Program-made: the position numbers and the translations under genes
Shown: piece by piece, positions 1 to 13,099 of the stretch
Layout of the letters: the number at the start of each line of letters is the position of its first letter
How positions within the stretch are numbered: the stretch's first letter is position 1
Assembly: GCA_037576195.1 (NCBI GenBank)
Contig: CM075103.1
Coordinates: 5,766,001 to 5,830,000, forward strand
Reading direction: 5' to 3'
DNA: 64,000 nt
Origin: Phytoseiulus persimilis
Taxonomy: Eukaryota; Arthropoda; Arachnida; Mesostigmata; Phytoseiidae
Notes under the pieces: model-generated
What the model saw: the letters and a program-made list of their open reading frames with translations, nothing else
Databases searched by the model: none
Told to the model about the DNA's origin: nothing

Positions 1-3000
1 TGGTATTCAGGTCGGGAGTTCAGGCCGGCCAATCTTAAACAGTGATGTTCTCTAAGCGAAACCAGGCTTGCGTCTCTCTGCTCATGTGGATCCGTCCGTT
101 GTCTTGTCAGAATGTCCAACATTCCGAAATTCGTCTCCGAAATGGCCCAGGAAATGTTTCAGACTATTTCACAAGATCGCGACGTAATCGGCGCTCTTCA
201 TTTCACCTGAAACGAACTGGAATTCCCGCCTCCCCGCCCGACTGAACGCACCACATACCATGGCGTGGCCACCGCCGGAGTTCCGCTTGGGGGAACTACC
301 GCTCTCTTGAGGCGCGAGACAGCCTGCATCCTCTTCTGAGCACCGGGAAGCCGGAATCGCGCGTCAGGTCCATCGTGACACCTTCAGATTCAGGACTCCC
401 GACGGCTTTTGGCAACGACTGCTGCTGTTTCCAGCAGCGGTCATCATCGAACGTTGATCCCGTTCAGACAACTCAGATTTCCGTTTTCCTTCTTTGACCC
501 GCACCACACGCCTCGTCCTACCGATTTTGCGTGCAATAGCCTTCAGACTCAGACTTACTCTGCCAAAAGCACTGATTTCGTTCTGCCCTCCATTCATTAG
601 GGTTGGGCCGCGTCCCGTCGTGCTCGACCCGGTGCGGGAGCGGGAGTTGCTTTGTCAGCGTCGATGGTATGATTCGTGCTCTGTGTCGTTCCACTGTTTT
701 CCTCAAGGGTGTCGAAATCATGTTCACCAGTCTCATTTTTCGAAAAGGCGGCTGGAATTCCGAAATTGTGAATGAACGCGCTGCCAATAGTACTTTCTTG
801 GTTCGTGATCGCTCGCCTTCTCGCCAGCCACCTCTTCCTGCCCTGTTTCCTTGAGATTCTCAGATTTCGCAAAAATCGGGGGGTGTCGTAATCAACTGTA
901 CCGCACTGTAGATTATTGTGTACAACCAGACCCACAGTGTTGGAACTGTTGATTGCTCTACATCCTCTTCGGTCCTTCTGATCAGTTATATCGTTGTGGA
1001 GTTTTCTGTGTTTGATGGAGCTTCAGTCTGGAGCGGCGAACGTCTGGGAGACGGTAAGTTTTCAGGAGGCTATTCTCGAGTATGATTGTTGGGATCGACG
1101 GCCAAGTCCGGATATCGGACCTTCGAAGGGATGGCGCTCAGCATGATGGACTGCCTGATCTCCGATGGAATTATTCAAACGCGTGCGTATCGAGATGGTT
1201 ATCGAAGATGACTCGAGGGAGCTTGGGCTTTCCTTGGAGCATCCTATTTCCTCCACTGTTCCAACCGTTTCCTTCTTTCCTCGAACACACGCCTCAGAGC
1301 GAGACTGAGAGCACTTATCGATCCGCTCTGGATGGTTGGAGCAGCTGGTCAGCCGTTCCGCTGGCAGATGTGAGGCTGGGAACCGCTGCGTCTGCGGTAC
1401 GAGCTCGCTTCCAGTGCCGAGGCCCGACTCGAAGAACGTGCGCTAACAGCTGTTGGTTGGCTGAATCGATGGCTCGCCGCCCATCCGAGACTCCGGAGCT
1501 GCACCGGTGCAGAAGAGAACCAGGCCTTGGCGGCTACCCCAGCTGATGCCTGCCACGCATTGCTGCGCCTCAAGTCGGCTTCACCCCCAGATTCTCATTA
1601 TAATTGCTAGGTGGGAAAACCGGAAGAGCATTTTCCGCGTGATTGCACCACGAGTCATCTGACTCCCTGCAAGCGTGCCAAGAAGCACCGAGGACTAGTT
1701 CTATAATCCGTTAATCAGTTTGGAAATTTTCTCATCATATCAACTCCAACCAAGAACTCCGATTTACCGCCGCAAAACCCTCCATACATACCTCCTGGAT
1801 TTTCAAAAAAAAAATCCAAGATTTGACGGAATCACGGCTCCCTGTATACGACTCCCGTCAGTCCTATCCCGGCCTCGATCAGGATGGGCGTGGAGGTCGG
1901 GTGCTTCTGTCAATTGGGGTCGCTGTTCAACAGGCCTCAAACGGATCAGGAGTTTCCTTCCATAGATACGCTTCGGTTTCGTATTCGGCGTCAAGAGTCA
2001 AGAATCTTGACTCTTGACTCAAGATACTATTGCTCCCGTTATCACCGATTACGTATTGCTTCTGCGTGGCATATACCCCAGATTTTATCTGCGGTTATGG
2101 GTGGCAAGGAATCCAATGATATTTGAACTATCCGATTGAATTCAGTCGTCGATTCTGAATTATTAGATTTTGGTTGAAATTCCAATCCAACCGATCCTTG
2201 TTTTTTGGATCATTTCTCGGTCGACGGAGCCAGTCACGTAAGGTCAAGTCAACCTGGGCGAGCTGCTGAGCCCCGAAAAAATCGCATGAAGACCTTGAGG
2301 AATCCATGTAGCTGCACATCGGGGCGTTAAGCTTCATCACGGCGATTTATGTACCAGTCATACATATGTACAGACGAACGAATATACTCGCTTATGTCCT
2401 GGTAAAATATGGATGCGTTCGCCCCTTCTCCTCAGCGATGCCGCATGTAAAGAAAGATTACAGGAATTACAACTTCTCAAAGTCCAAACGACCCGGCTGT
2501 GCAGTTGTTGCGACGATTCAGCGTCTTTTTTTCATCGGATGATCACGCTAGTCTAGGTTCCGGATCTCACGAGGAATCCTCGATTCTCGGGTGGGAGGAA
2601 GAGTAACGAGCAGAAGAAGAGCGAGTGAAACTCTCCGACCTAATTAGTCCAACCTGTACATTATGATTAGATGGTTTAGGGCGGATCGATCGAGGATCCG
2701 CTATCCATCACAGCCCGGAATCGCTGACTGGTGTGTTAATCAAGCGGGGTTCCGCTCTGACATCCAGTTGGCGCCGAGATCCTTGACACACAGGGTCGAC
2801 CGCCGGTCTCCGGAAAGTCTTGAGTCTGATGAAGTTTCTCCAGTGAAATACGATTTCGAAGGCGTTTCGGCTTGGCGGGCTCCCACACTGCTGAGATCAC
2901 GGGTGCCATACTGGGCTCCTATTCCTTCGTGACAGCACGCGGAGTTCTATGCAGCCGAGGTCGAGAGCTCCAGAGTGGTTCTGGAATCCCCACGGGAAGC

Positions 3001-5999
3001 CAAACAACAGCCCTGGAGTTCATGCAAGAAGCCTGCGTTGTAGAATCGTCCCGCTCTCCGCAACGGGAGCACATGGCGTTCACCCTCACTTTCAGCCAGG
3101 AAGTGAGAGACCTCCCTGGGCGTAATCGACGTTTTCGTCGTCCACGTTGTTTGTCACCGTAGGCGGCTCGGCTGCTTCGGCTTCTGCAACCGCCTATTTC
3201 GGCCATAAGTGAGACAGATCAATGTTCAGACACCCGGTCCCTCTTTCCACGCGCGAAACGGTAACAACGGTTAGCACAAGATTTCAGCTATAACGTGGAC
3301 CCAAAGGTCACTTGAGCCCTCCACTCCACGCGAATATATACTTCTTGGCATTTCTGTCGGCACGGAAGTTTGGACAATCGGATTGACGGGAAGAACGCAT
3401 TGTGCACAATCGAACAAACAACCCGGAATACTCAAATCACCGCTTCTTGACGGAGATAATTTGGCTGGAACCGAGACGAGCGACCATTACGAGTTGACGA
3501 GAAGCCGCGAAAAACATGATCGATGGCCCCATCTGTTTTCAACCTCTCGTAAATCATGTGCCCCGCGTATCGCTATTAGGTTCCGAAGCGCGGACAGCGC
3601 CTCTAGAAGCTTTCATCGTCCTACGTCAGCGAGTTCCTCTCCATCTTCGATGTCATCTTTCTCTCACGATCCTGGCTGCACTCGCTTGATAGACACAAAT
3701 GTTCGGCGTAGCAGTTTTTCTGTGGAAGGGACTGCTCTCCTCACGAGGGCCCCATGTCAATCCGAGTGCAGCGCTTTCTTCCTCGGTTACAAGGTTAACG
3801 ATCAGCCGAGCCTCCCCCTGGCGCTGCCGAGCCCGTCGGGGGAGGGGGCTTCGCCGCCCGAAAAGTGGACCCACACCACAACAGCGTAGGGACGACGCCG
3901 CGGACTCAGGATACCCAGGAGCACAATGTCTTCGTGGAATGCGGAGAACTCAGCCCGGGACCCGCCAAGAGCCAGAAATGTTCGTAATCAGTGGAACGCT
4001 GTTTCGAATGATTCCTATTACGCGAGCAGTCCCCCAAAATTTATCAAAACACGCTCCCAGCTTAGAAACTCGTCTCAATCGAGCCATCGGTTATGTTCTC
4101 CAAGCGGGCGGTGCTTACCCAGGCTCTCTTGACTGGCATCCATTCAAAGATACACGCGTTGATGATTCTCCACTGAACCGCCAGGCAGTCGGCGGGTCGA
4201 TCGACCTCGAAAATTCCTCGGCGTAAGGAATCGGCCCTGTAGCGTCGCTCCGAGATCTCTTCGAACGAGGAAAGAAGTACATTCACTCTGCGTCCACTGG
4301 TCCTGATCGACTTTCGTGACAAACAACAGGACTGTGCTCAGATTGAATCGTTCCATGATGGCATCCAACAAGTGGAGCTTTCAGCCGAATCAATTCATCT
4401 TCTGACTCGTTTCCCCGCATCCTCTCCCTCTTTCCAGGGCGAGGAACAGATTTCCGAGAACCCCTGCGCTTCGATTCTCACGATTGGGGCTGATCCCGAC
4501 GCAGAATGATTGAACGCGTTGCGACCCTAAATTTTCTTTGGGAGAAGCTCTTTGCTCTGAGTGATTTGAGCCTTGTCGAGGCCTTCTTGGTAATGGAAGG
4601 AGCGAATGGCAAGTCATCGGGAGCTCTTCGGTAATAGACAAGTAACTGTAGATAACAGATAATGTATCGCACATACCGGAAAACTGCTCGGAACGACTGA
4701 GCCTCTTGTCGGGCATGCCAAAAAGTACCAGCAGAGCGACGGCGTCCCTGATTCGCAACGTTATTCATAGAGGAAAAACTTTTCAGGGAGGACTCGGTCA
4801 ATTGGGGGCTTGAGAGGCGTCGTCGATATTGTTGAGACATAACTTCACTTCGTACGTCCTGGCAGCGCGCCACAGTGGGTGAATGACGGGCCCCTAGTTG
4901 TAAGGGAAGATTAAGATCTTTGAGTTGCTGCTTCCGTTGAAAAATCATTCCCAACTCCCTGCGAGCGAGACAGGGATGATGGGAAGCTGCAGTCCTGCAC
5001 GAGCTGATAAAGGAGCCCCGCTGAGCGCAATCGGGGTGTAAATGAGCGCACGATCCTGAGTCATCTCTTGAGTAAACTCAATGGGTCCCGAGGCAGAGGG
5101 TCCAGAGAATGTGCAATACACGCATCCCATTTGTTTGTTGAGCTTGAGAATAAACAACTCGTTTTCCTCATTTCCTTCATCTGGTTAACTGAATTCAGGT
5201 AGATATCGGTGGAAGCGGAGTATGATCGCTGATACTACGCTGATCGCGGAAGTTGGGGAACGACCGAGGGTGAGCATTCTCGCCAGGCAATAAACTGAGT
5301 CCGCGGTTCAGATAGCTAAACGAATCCGGAGAGACAGGGAGCAGACGAAATCACGAGAGCAGAAGCCAAATGTTCGACCAATGATAATTCCAAATATTCA
5401 TAGTGAGGGGTAGTTGTAGTGCCTAGAGCAGCATTGAGCCACGCTGGGAATTTCTCGAAGTTAATGAACGATCGATATTCTCACTTGTATCGATGTAGCG
5501 TGTCCTTCACAGACGTTGCTCCGTCGTATCGAACTCCCCCCACGATTACTCAAGGATACCGTCTGGGTCCAGTTGATTCACAGTTTGAAGATCGATCGAA
5601 GGTTGGCCCACGCCTCCCGTACACGTTTTCGAGAAAGAAGGCGTGTGTTATTCCTTCAACCTCCTGAAAACCATCCATCTTTCTGAGAATGCCTCTTCAA
5701 TAGAAAGCATGTGGCGCTCCATTCCACGCAAAACATCAGTTCTCACGTTTACACGTGTTGATAACAACGACCGACCGTCACAAATCATTCGCGTGCATCC
5801 CTGACGAGATTCCTTGCCATGGTTTCGTCATTCTCGTGCCAAGTTCTGACTCGTTCTTGCATGGCATTTGACGAAGCCTGTCCAGAGATTTGAATGAAGG
5901 AGATGACTATTCACAGATTCTCTGAATTTTCCGGTGGAAGCCCCATTCTTGTCAGACAGATAAGCTTCGAAGCGGGACGAACGTTTTCAGCTGCGGCCC
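1..5999. other. Intergenic or intronic DNA, no gene recognised
   Basis: Open frames here are short (up to about 175 codons), overlap on both strands and show no recognisable domain, signal peptide or consistent splice-site framing. The only structured element I see is the short palindrome at 1990-2018. The stretch may be intergenic, or the intron of a gene whose exons lie outside the window. Confidence 0.5.
1990..2018. repeat. Perfect 14+1+14 base palindrome
   Basis: The arm GTCAAGAGTCAAGA is followed by one central base and then its exact reverse complement. Each arm itself contains GTCAAGA-type units in tandem (GTCAAGAGTCAAGA). It could form a hairpin or be a paired binding site. No open frame or transposon end is attached to it. 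Confidence 0.85.
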
Positions 6000-6003
6000 A
6001 ATA

Positions 6004-8460
6004 AAGAAAATCAGGGAGGGGAGAAAAGCATTCCTCCCCCGAACCAAAGCAAACATGCCACAACTTCGGTCGCGCAGCTGCCGTGGAACCGTTCCGAAGC
6101 AATGTTCTCGAGTTCGGTGATATGAGCGCGGATTCCGTGGATGAGCTGACTACTGGCGTGAAATGCCGTTGGCAATGCTCGAACGAGGCGGGAGGTTCTA
6201 GGGGAATCAATCCTACGTCTCTCCTCTCGGCAGTCGCGTCGAAGAGATGGATGTCCCATCCGAAGTCTGTATCTCGGGGAATATCCAGGGAAATTGCGAT
6301 CCATGGCACAGCTTCATGGAATGTAGGTGAAACTTGGAAAACATCGGAAGTTCATCTGCGGATGAATTACCCGAGTTCCGGTCAAGCCTTCCTGGTAACA
6401 TTCTCTTCCTCTGAATGCAGTCTTCTCAACAAGGACGATTTCCCCGGATTCTAAGTATCACATGGCTGTTCAGCGGAATGCTGACAATATATGGAAAGCT
6501 GATGCCTGTGGGCGAGCAAAAGCAGGAACAGAATCCCCGAGAACGAGCCGACTCCCATTCTGGGAGGACACCTGAAATTTCGTGGCTAAAATCTTGAAGA
6601 GTTGGCTGCTCCGAGACGGATCCGGCGGCCCAATTCCTTGCAATTTCAATCCGGATCCCAGCCGAGACACTGATTGCGAGTCGCATATGGGAACGCCGGC
6701 ACTTCGGGCCTTTCTTCGAGAAGTTCTGATCGAATCTCTTCGAGCTGTTCCGCTGGATGAAATCAGCTGCAGAACAGCCGGAGTGTTTCCCGAGGGCCAG
6801 TGGAACTGTCGGGCGAGGTACCTCAAAAATGGTTTGTTGGATAGTCTCCTCAAGGACGAAGAGATAACTGTTGCCCTCCATGATGCAACCCGACACTTCA
6901 GCGCCGATCGCGGTTATTAAACCACAAAAACCGCAAAATACTGCGATCGATTCACCGCAAAACCCGCTCGTCTCTGCGGTTTTCTGAATTTTGAATTTTT
7001 CAGCGCTTCCGAGTCAGGAAACTTCCGTTATCTCTTCTCCAGGCATTGGAATATGAAGCTTCGAAGCACCAGCCTAGACGATCGAGCGCAATTCGATTGA
7101 AATCGATGTCATACCCCCTGGCGCTCTCTTTGACAGCTGAAAAGTTCCATGAGCGAATCTGCGGAATAAAACGCGGGAGCCCGAAACCACGACACTGGAT
7201 GGCAGCTTTGTTCCACGAGAGTTCTATCAACAGGAATCTGAAAACGGGACATGGATACCCGTTCAACTGTATATCAAGTTGGGTGACACCATGGTCATCT
7301 CGTTCCAGGAAGCTTCGAAATGGCTGTAATGAGCTTGGTCCTGACGATAGCTATGCCCTCATGAAGATACAGCCCTGGCGCAGCAGCGTCAAGCTTTAGG
7401 CTCTCGATGCTCCCCCAGCACATAGATTGACGACCTCTAGTTCATGTTCAGAATGACGCGTTGCTATGGCTTGAGGGCCTTGAAACCCCATTGCCGTTAT
7501 TCGGGTGAAATCATGACTAATGGAGGGAAACACACTCGACTGTCACACGGATTCCTTTGGGATCGTTCTCACTGCAGAGAATGTTCCGATCCATCTACGA
7601 GTCCGCCAGGGAACACCTGTGCAGAACCAGAATGTTCAAAGCTGCGGGACTGGAGGAGCATTCCGAAGCATTCATGAAACATCACTTTTATTCATTGTCA
7701 GCCACGAGATACATGTCCTGTGGAACGATGCGAACGCGTCGTGTTATTTTCACAATAACCGGCATAGGAGCGTTTCCTGTACAGATCTTCGCCCGGTGGC
7801 TTTCACACACAGAATCTCCGCATGATTTCAAAATTCAGAGAATTTGCGGCAGGTTTGTGTCATTCCGACAACAGAGCTCATCGAGTCAGTCTCGACTGGC
7901 TCCAGGAGCCACCGCACGCTACGAGGAGCATCGCACAGGCTCTGCTCTGTCTCCAAAACACCTAGATATCAACAAGATCTCATTGAGGTCAGATTTTTTA
8001 CAACAACTGACCGAAGTCAAAGAAGGCATTTCGTGGAGTTCGAACATTTCAGAAGACGGTTCCGCATCGACTGACTCCGTCTGGTTGATCCGCCGATCAA
8101 CCGAGGAACGACGCCTTGGCCTGATCGGCAGACGACATGGAACAGGCTTGATGAAACGGAGAGATTAAGAAACAGCCTCAGAGAGTTGAGTCAAGGATAT
8201 GATCGAGAGAATCAGGAAACTCCTCATTCTGGGAGCGGAAAAACTCCGTTGTACAAATATCCGCGGGTCAAACATCGCATTGTTTTCTCCTCAATGTGTT
8301 CGCAGACCTGCGCGTGATGCCTCACGGAACTGAAACGGGGCGGAGGTTTACTGGAAAACTGAAACAGACGACCGCGGGAACTCAACCTCGAACTCTAAAG
8401 GAGCATCTTACTTTGATTGGGATGGATATGGTGAAGACAGGGCTAACGTAAGTGAGCCAG
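6004..8460 (+). other. Unrecognised coding-like block, perhaps a decayed retroelement
   Basis: The plus strand carries several fairly long open stretches in different frames: about 150 codons ending near 6454, about 112 codons ending at 6920, and a 203-codon stretch ending at 8168. The second contains an H-x-G...L-R pattern that loosely recalls the zinc-binding start of an integrase (around 6690-6790). No catalytic motif is convincing. If it is an old LTR-type element it is fragmentary and thoroughly decayed, with no terminal repeats that I can see. Chance open frames remain a real alternative. Confidence 0.2.
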
Positions 8461-8654
8461 AACCAGTCGTGTCGTTTGATTGTACGGATCTCTCGCTGTG
8501 CGCCCTCCGGCGCATCTATCTAATCCTTCAGAACTCCTGCGCCTCCTTCTCGATGCCTCGCGCCTCCGCTCGATCTTTCATCCTACGAAATTCGTCGGCT
8601 CTCTATCCTGCTCTCCTCGAGTTTTGCGCTCTGAACTTTTTGAAGGCGGACCTC

Positions 8655-9710
8655 TCACTCCGGGGCCTGGCAGCGGCTGCCGTCACCTGTCCGGAGCGCT
8701 CGTTTCTCTATGACGTCGATCGAGGCTGTTTTGAGGTCGTAGGCCTGGCCGCACATCGACATCATGTTGATGAAGGCTGTCGTGATGTTGAGCTTCATCC
8801 CGAACTCGCTCGTTCGATAATCGAAAGGAAAAGTGTGATGGAAATTGTGGAAGCCCTCTCCGATGGCTGCCAGAGTGACGAACGTGTTCTCGACGGGGGA
8901 GATCCACTTATTATACGGCTTGTTCCCCCACAAGTGTGCGGCGCTGTTTACCAGCCAGGTGAAGTTCAGAGAGATCACGTAACGAGCCATTGTGCACGAG
9001 AAGAACGCGACATCCAGACTCTCGTCGTACAACAGCATCGGAAGGACGGTTGAGACCGCGAAACACCAGAACGCTGTGAGAGGAACATAGAATCTCCGCT
9101 GGAAACGCACGACTGGATCTTCGAGGATGTCGGTGCAGTCGACGGAGGCGCCTTTCCGGATGACGTCGGGATGCTTCTTGCACATGAGCCAGCCGACGTG
9201 CGCGAAGAAGAAGCCTCGGTTCACGTTGTGAGGGTCGGCGTCTGTCTCCGAGTATTTATGATGAACCCTGTGGTCACGGCACCACTCGTGGATATCGTTC
9301 TGGCAAGCCATGCAGTTGAAAATCATCAAAAGAACGCGAAGCGGTGTACGGGCTTTGTACGACCTGTGCGACCACAATCTGTGAGCGCCGGCCGTCACTC
9401 CCAAACCTGCGGAGATTCCCCAGATAACAGCGAACAACCAGGATTCCCATTTCGCTCTCACACAGGCCAAGAACATGCCGTAAAAGCCCAAGGAATGCAG
9501 CAGGACGAACACCGCGACATTTGGGAACCAAACAACTTTGCTCTGGAAAACTGGTTGTGGGACGTCATCCACTCGATCTGAATCCGTGTGTGTGTTGGCG
9601 ACGTTTTTCCCGTCCTCCGACGGCCGCTGGGTCAGCGTCCTTTTCATCGGCCTCACCACCTGCACCGGGCGAAGGGCTGTCACCTCAACTTGCGAGCGGG
9701 TCTGAACCAT
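8655..9710 (-). CDS. Acyl-CoA delta-9 desaturase (stearoyl-CoA desaturase family)
   Basis: The 351-residue product is a membrane-bound fatty acyl-CoA desaturase, expected to insert a cis double bond into saturated acyl-CoA at the endoplasmic reticulum, using cytochrome b5 and O2. The family's histidine boxes are all visible: HRLWSH (110-115), HRVHH (147-151, in DHRVHHKYSETDADPHN) and HNFHH (288-292), plus the NSAAHLWG motif near 255-262. Four hydrophobic segments lie near 64-84, 90-110, 207-228 and 233-256. Length is typical of the arthropod family. The ATG at 9710 is chosen because the bases just before it read as a 3' splice site (pyrimidine-rich tract then TTTTCAG), so the in-frame ATG at 9725 probably lies in an intron. 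The coding part is therefore one exon, with non-coding 5' exon(s) upstream that I cannot place. The exact substrate (C16 or C18) cannot be read from the sequence. Confidence 0.95.
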   Translation of the reverse strand: MVQTRSQVEVTALRPVQVVRPMKRTLTQRPSEDGKNVANTHTDSDRVDDVPQPVFQSKVVWFPNVAVFVLLHSLGFYGMFLACVRAKWESWLFAVIWGISAGLGVTAGAHRLWSHRSYKARTPLRVLLMIFNCMACQNDIHEWCRDHRVHHKYSETDADPHNVNRGFFFAHVGWLMCKKHPDVIRKGASVDCTDILEDPVVRFQRRFYVPLTAFWCFAVSTVLPMLLYDESLDVAFFSCTMARYVISLNFTWLVNSAAHLWGNKPYNKWISPVENTFVTLAAIGEGFHNFHHTFPFDYRTSEFGMKLNITTAFINMMSMCGQAYDLKTASIDVIEKRALRTGDGSRCQAPE

Positions 9711-9715
9711 GGTGT

Positions 9716-9738
9716 CTGAAAACAAAGAGAAGAACTTC
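9716..9738 (-). other. 3' splice site of a 5'UTR intron before the desaturase ATG
   Basis: On the minus strand a pyrimidine-rich run ends in TTTTCAG, only five bases (ACACC) before the start codon. This implies at least one upstream non-coding exon, and it removes the in-frame ATG at 9725 from the mature mRNA. Confidence 0.6.
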
Positions 9739-9918
9739 GAATTCTCTCCGCGAACACGGCGGCATCAACTGAACCGACCCCTCCAGTGGAGCTCGTTAAT
9801 GTTTTGCGCGCAAGACGCGATTAAAATCCTCGCGTCGATTGCTAACGAAGAGAAAATCCGCGGGAGGGGCAAACATCCCCCTCCCAGGGTCAAAATATTT
9901 CCCCGGCTTCCCGGGAAA

Positions 9919-9932
9919 GGGGGGGGGGGGGG
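9919..9932. repeat. Poly-G homopolymer (14 bases)
   Basis: An uninterrupted G run, flanked on the left by CCCGGGAAA. Such runs are often length-variable and prone to assembly error. Confidence 0.9.
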
Positions 9933-12308
9933 AACGTTGTGCGTGGAGGCGTTGAATGTCCTCCAAGTGCTTCCTTCGTTTCAAAAACTTCATTCACGAG
10001 ACATCCGAAATGCGGATTGCGTAGGATTCGGTTCACGACCAATGCCTTGCAATCATTGACGGAAGCTAGCTATTTGTTCGGTGCCCGAAAGGGGTTGAAT
10101 TCCTCGAATATTCCCCAGGTTGTATCTAAGGATACCCTCCCTTCGGTCCTTCCCATTGTCTAGGAGACATTCTTCCCGGTGGAGACGAAAACATCGGAGA
10201 AACTTCGCGAGAATGTGCCGCGGGTGGGGGCATCGGGAACACGAAAAATGCGGCCCGCTAATCATGTCGGAATAATGAACGAGGGCTTTGAGAATGAAGC
10301 TCTTATCATACAGAACATCGGCTCTGAGCTTCACGGAAGCTCCTCATCTGGCTCTTGAGGGCTGGGGACAAGAGGGTTAAGAGGAGGCTTCAACATGAAC
10401 GTTCCAAGGGGGGTTCAACGGTTCCGGACCCCGCTCGTTCTTGTAAACGTCAAGAGGCCCGAAATTACGCTCTCTCCCGCCGCACCAGAGCTTTCCTCAG
10501 TGAAAAAAGGAAGGGGTTATCAGAATTTCTGAATCTTGATGAAAATCTATGTAAACCGACATATTATTCAATCATCATCGGATCCGACAACAACCCTGTT
10601 TTTGAGAAAAGGCATTAGACCTGCGTTCCGGCTCGTTAGAGTACGGAAATTCATATTTCTGGAAGCACTCCGCGTAGACTATGAAGCCTCAGAGCAAATT
10701 TCTTCGCCGGAACGAACTCAACAACATCGTTCGTTGTTTTAACGTCTCTTCTTTTCATCCTTCACGATGCCACATAGGGGGAAATGACGGGGACAACTCT
10801 CGTTCAGCTGCTGTACTGCTCACTGTACTGCTTAATTTTCGTCATGACACTTTTCCGTTTTTGTCCCACTGTTACGGTTCAAACTCGGAAAACTCATTGA
10901 AACGTTCAAGTACGATTCTCGCACTTGGAATGCATATCTCGAAGCTTCACTTGGAGATTTTCGGAGATGCAACGGGTTTCTCGAGCCATGTTTAGGGATA
11001 GAGGGAACAGCGTCGTTACAGAAATCGCTTACCACAGTGGGCTAGTTGAGGGTGATCTACTTCACTTCCTCGTAGCTAGCACCATGTCGATGAAAACAAT
11101 GACGGGGAAAAGGGAAAACAACAAAGCAATGCTTTATAACTCGTTGCGGTTATTTTCACTCATGGGACACAGTTGGCTAGCCTAAATCGTTCAAACACTA
11201 CGGATTCCGGCTAGCCGCTAGACGGCGATGCATTGTATGCGTTGTCTAATAGTTATCAGAGTAGACGGAAGGGCGGCGTGCATCAGTAGACCGCCTCCGG
11301 AACGAAGCTCAGACTCAAATTGACATTTCACTGGTAGCGATCCTTCTCCGGACTCGGGTCATTCCTGTCGATTCTCTCAATTTTCTGCAGAGAGCGACTG
11401 CTTAGTCCGCAGCTCATGAACGAGGCGGTCGACAGCCCGAAGGTGCAATTTCCTCCTTTTATCGCTTCCGTCGACGCCGCGCACTCATTGGCAGCTGGCG
11501 GTGAAGGAGCTGTCGAGTGTCAGATGATTTCCCAATGAGCACCCTGTTCTTACCGCTCCCTCCCCCGCCCTGTGTTCCTTGCGGGTACCCGCACCCAGGA
11601 ATGAACGAGGTGTTCCCCCGCAAGTCTCGACGCTCTCCGAAGAGTCGTGTCCAGCGAGCATCTGTGAGCTGGACTGCAGAACGAAAGCCGGCTCGACAGG
11701 AGACGAGTGAGCCAGCCAGCCAGTCCCTGAGCGGACTAACGAAGTGGAAACAAACGAAAAACCCATCTCTGGGTGCCGATCAGGGCGTTCTTGGTTCGGC
11801 TGGAGTCTGACAACGGTATTATTGGCACACGGGACCTCTAGAGGCCATCGAAACTCTGTTCTCTCGACCTCCCCGCGGCTTAACTCTTAATAAACAGCTC
11901 GATGGCACTCCGTTTTTTTAGCGACGTCGCACGTAAGCAAAACACCGCAATGGGAGCCCGCCACCGTTCCAGCTGATGATGCCGCAAGCGGGGTGTATCA
12001 TCATGCAAGCGATGATGCGCCCCGCGCGCACTCACGTGACGACGGACCAGCATGGACGTTTCTCGCGTGTTTCCTCTCCTGACTCGCCAAACGACGGTGT
12101 CCCAGGATGGCCGGAGGAAATTGTTTTCCCGGTCCACCGACCGCTGTTCCGCACCGGCTCCGAGCATCGAGGTGCGTCTGCGGAACGCCTACTCTCCCCC
12201 TCCCCCGTGGGTGAAACATTCGGGAACTGCGACAAGTCTGACATTCAGCTGCGCCCTACTCCGCTCCGATCCGTCGGAGCCGTGCATTCTTCTGGATTTC
12301 GTCTCATG

Positions 12309-12319
12309 GCCGCCATCTT
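12309..12319 (-). promoter_or_regulatory. YY1/Pho-type core promoter motif (AAGATGGCGGC)
   Basis: Read on the minus strand this is a full match to the YY1 consensus, which in animals is often found at or just downstream of transcription starts in TATA-less promoters. It lies in a GC-rich segment and faces the desaturase gene 2.6 kb away, so it could mark that gene's first exon. This is an inference from the motif alone. Confidence 0.3.
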
Positions 12320-12942
12320 GTATCGATTCCGTCTTCCAACAGGACCCACCACGTGTAGTCTATAGGATAGGATTCCACCCCGAATCCATTGATGGAGAAA
12401 CTGTGTCAAATGTGTCCGCCTCGGAAGAGTGTTGCAAGAGGGGGACTGAAAGGGGAATAAAAGCCTCCGGAGGCGCCACGAAATCGGAAGGGACAGCCCT
12501 CGTGCTTCGTCGCGGTGGGGGTAGGGGTGGTTAGGAGTCGTCGGATCGGCGTAAAGACAACACTATGCACGTCGACAGCAGAATGAAGAGGGATATTGGG
12601 CGAGAATGAGTGTCAGAGGAAGCTTTGGACAGATTTTTCGGTGTGAGCGTCAACCGCCGCAAAACCCCCCGCTCGGGCCAGGCCCGAGGTCGACGATGGG
12701 GGTCGAGGGCGCTCTCCCCGACGCTGAAGGAAGCGAGCGAGGCTAGGGCAGGTCTACAACACGAATGGACCAAGAGGGAGAACTTGGGACGCCGCGCTGT
12801 GTAACAAGCAAGATGCAGACCGTATGCGCAACAGGCAAACCCGAATGAGACAGAGAACAATCGTTTGAGCGGAGTGCATCGATGCTCTGACGGCGAACGA
12901 CGTCGAAAAGAGAGAGAAAACGAGATCCATCCGCCGAGACAC

Positions 12943-13093
12943 CTCGGTAAAATTTTGCAATGAAGATGTAGTCAGTCTGCGCCTCTCTGAGCATGTCGTC
13001 GTCGTAGCGCAAAAGACGTGGAAGGCGTCGGATCCGAGCTCTCCAATTCTGCTCCAAGTGGTCATCTAGCTGAGTGGAGGTCGTTGATGTCAT
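12943..13093 (-). CDS. Candidate first coding exon, protein unrecognised
   Basis: From the ATG at 13093 the frame reads about 50 residues rich in acidic, basic and leucine residues. It starts MTSTTSTQLDDHLEQ and ends near DYIFIAKFYR, directly before a possible donor (CCGAG/GTGTCT). Amino-acid composition looks more protein-like than most chance frames nearby. If it is spliced there, the following exon has not been found. The frame can also be read on without splicing to 12743. I do not recognise the protein family, and a chance open frame is a serious alternative. Confidence 0.22.
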
Positions 13094-13099
13094 TCAATG

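Larger units (their letters stand above)
9740..12942. other. Desaturase upstream region; no coding gene recognised
   Basis: The stretch contains a 14-base poly-G run (9919-9932) next to a GC-rich inverted segment (GGGAGGGG...CCCCTCCC near 9865-9890). From about 11.4 kb it becomes GC-rich. Non-coding first exon(s) and promoter of the desaturase presumably lie here. The open frames present do not resemble known proteins. Confidence 0.4.

Noticed and set aside
9171-9581. 136-codon plus-strand frame over the desaturase
   Set aside because: Antisense of a clearly conserved desaturase region.
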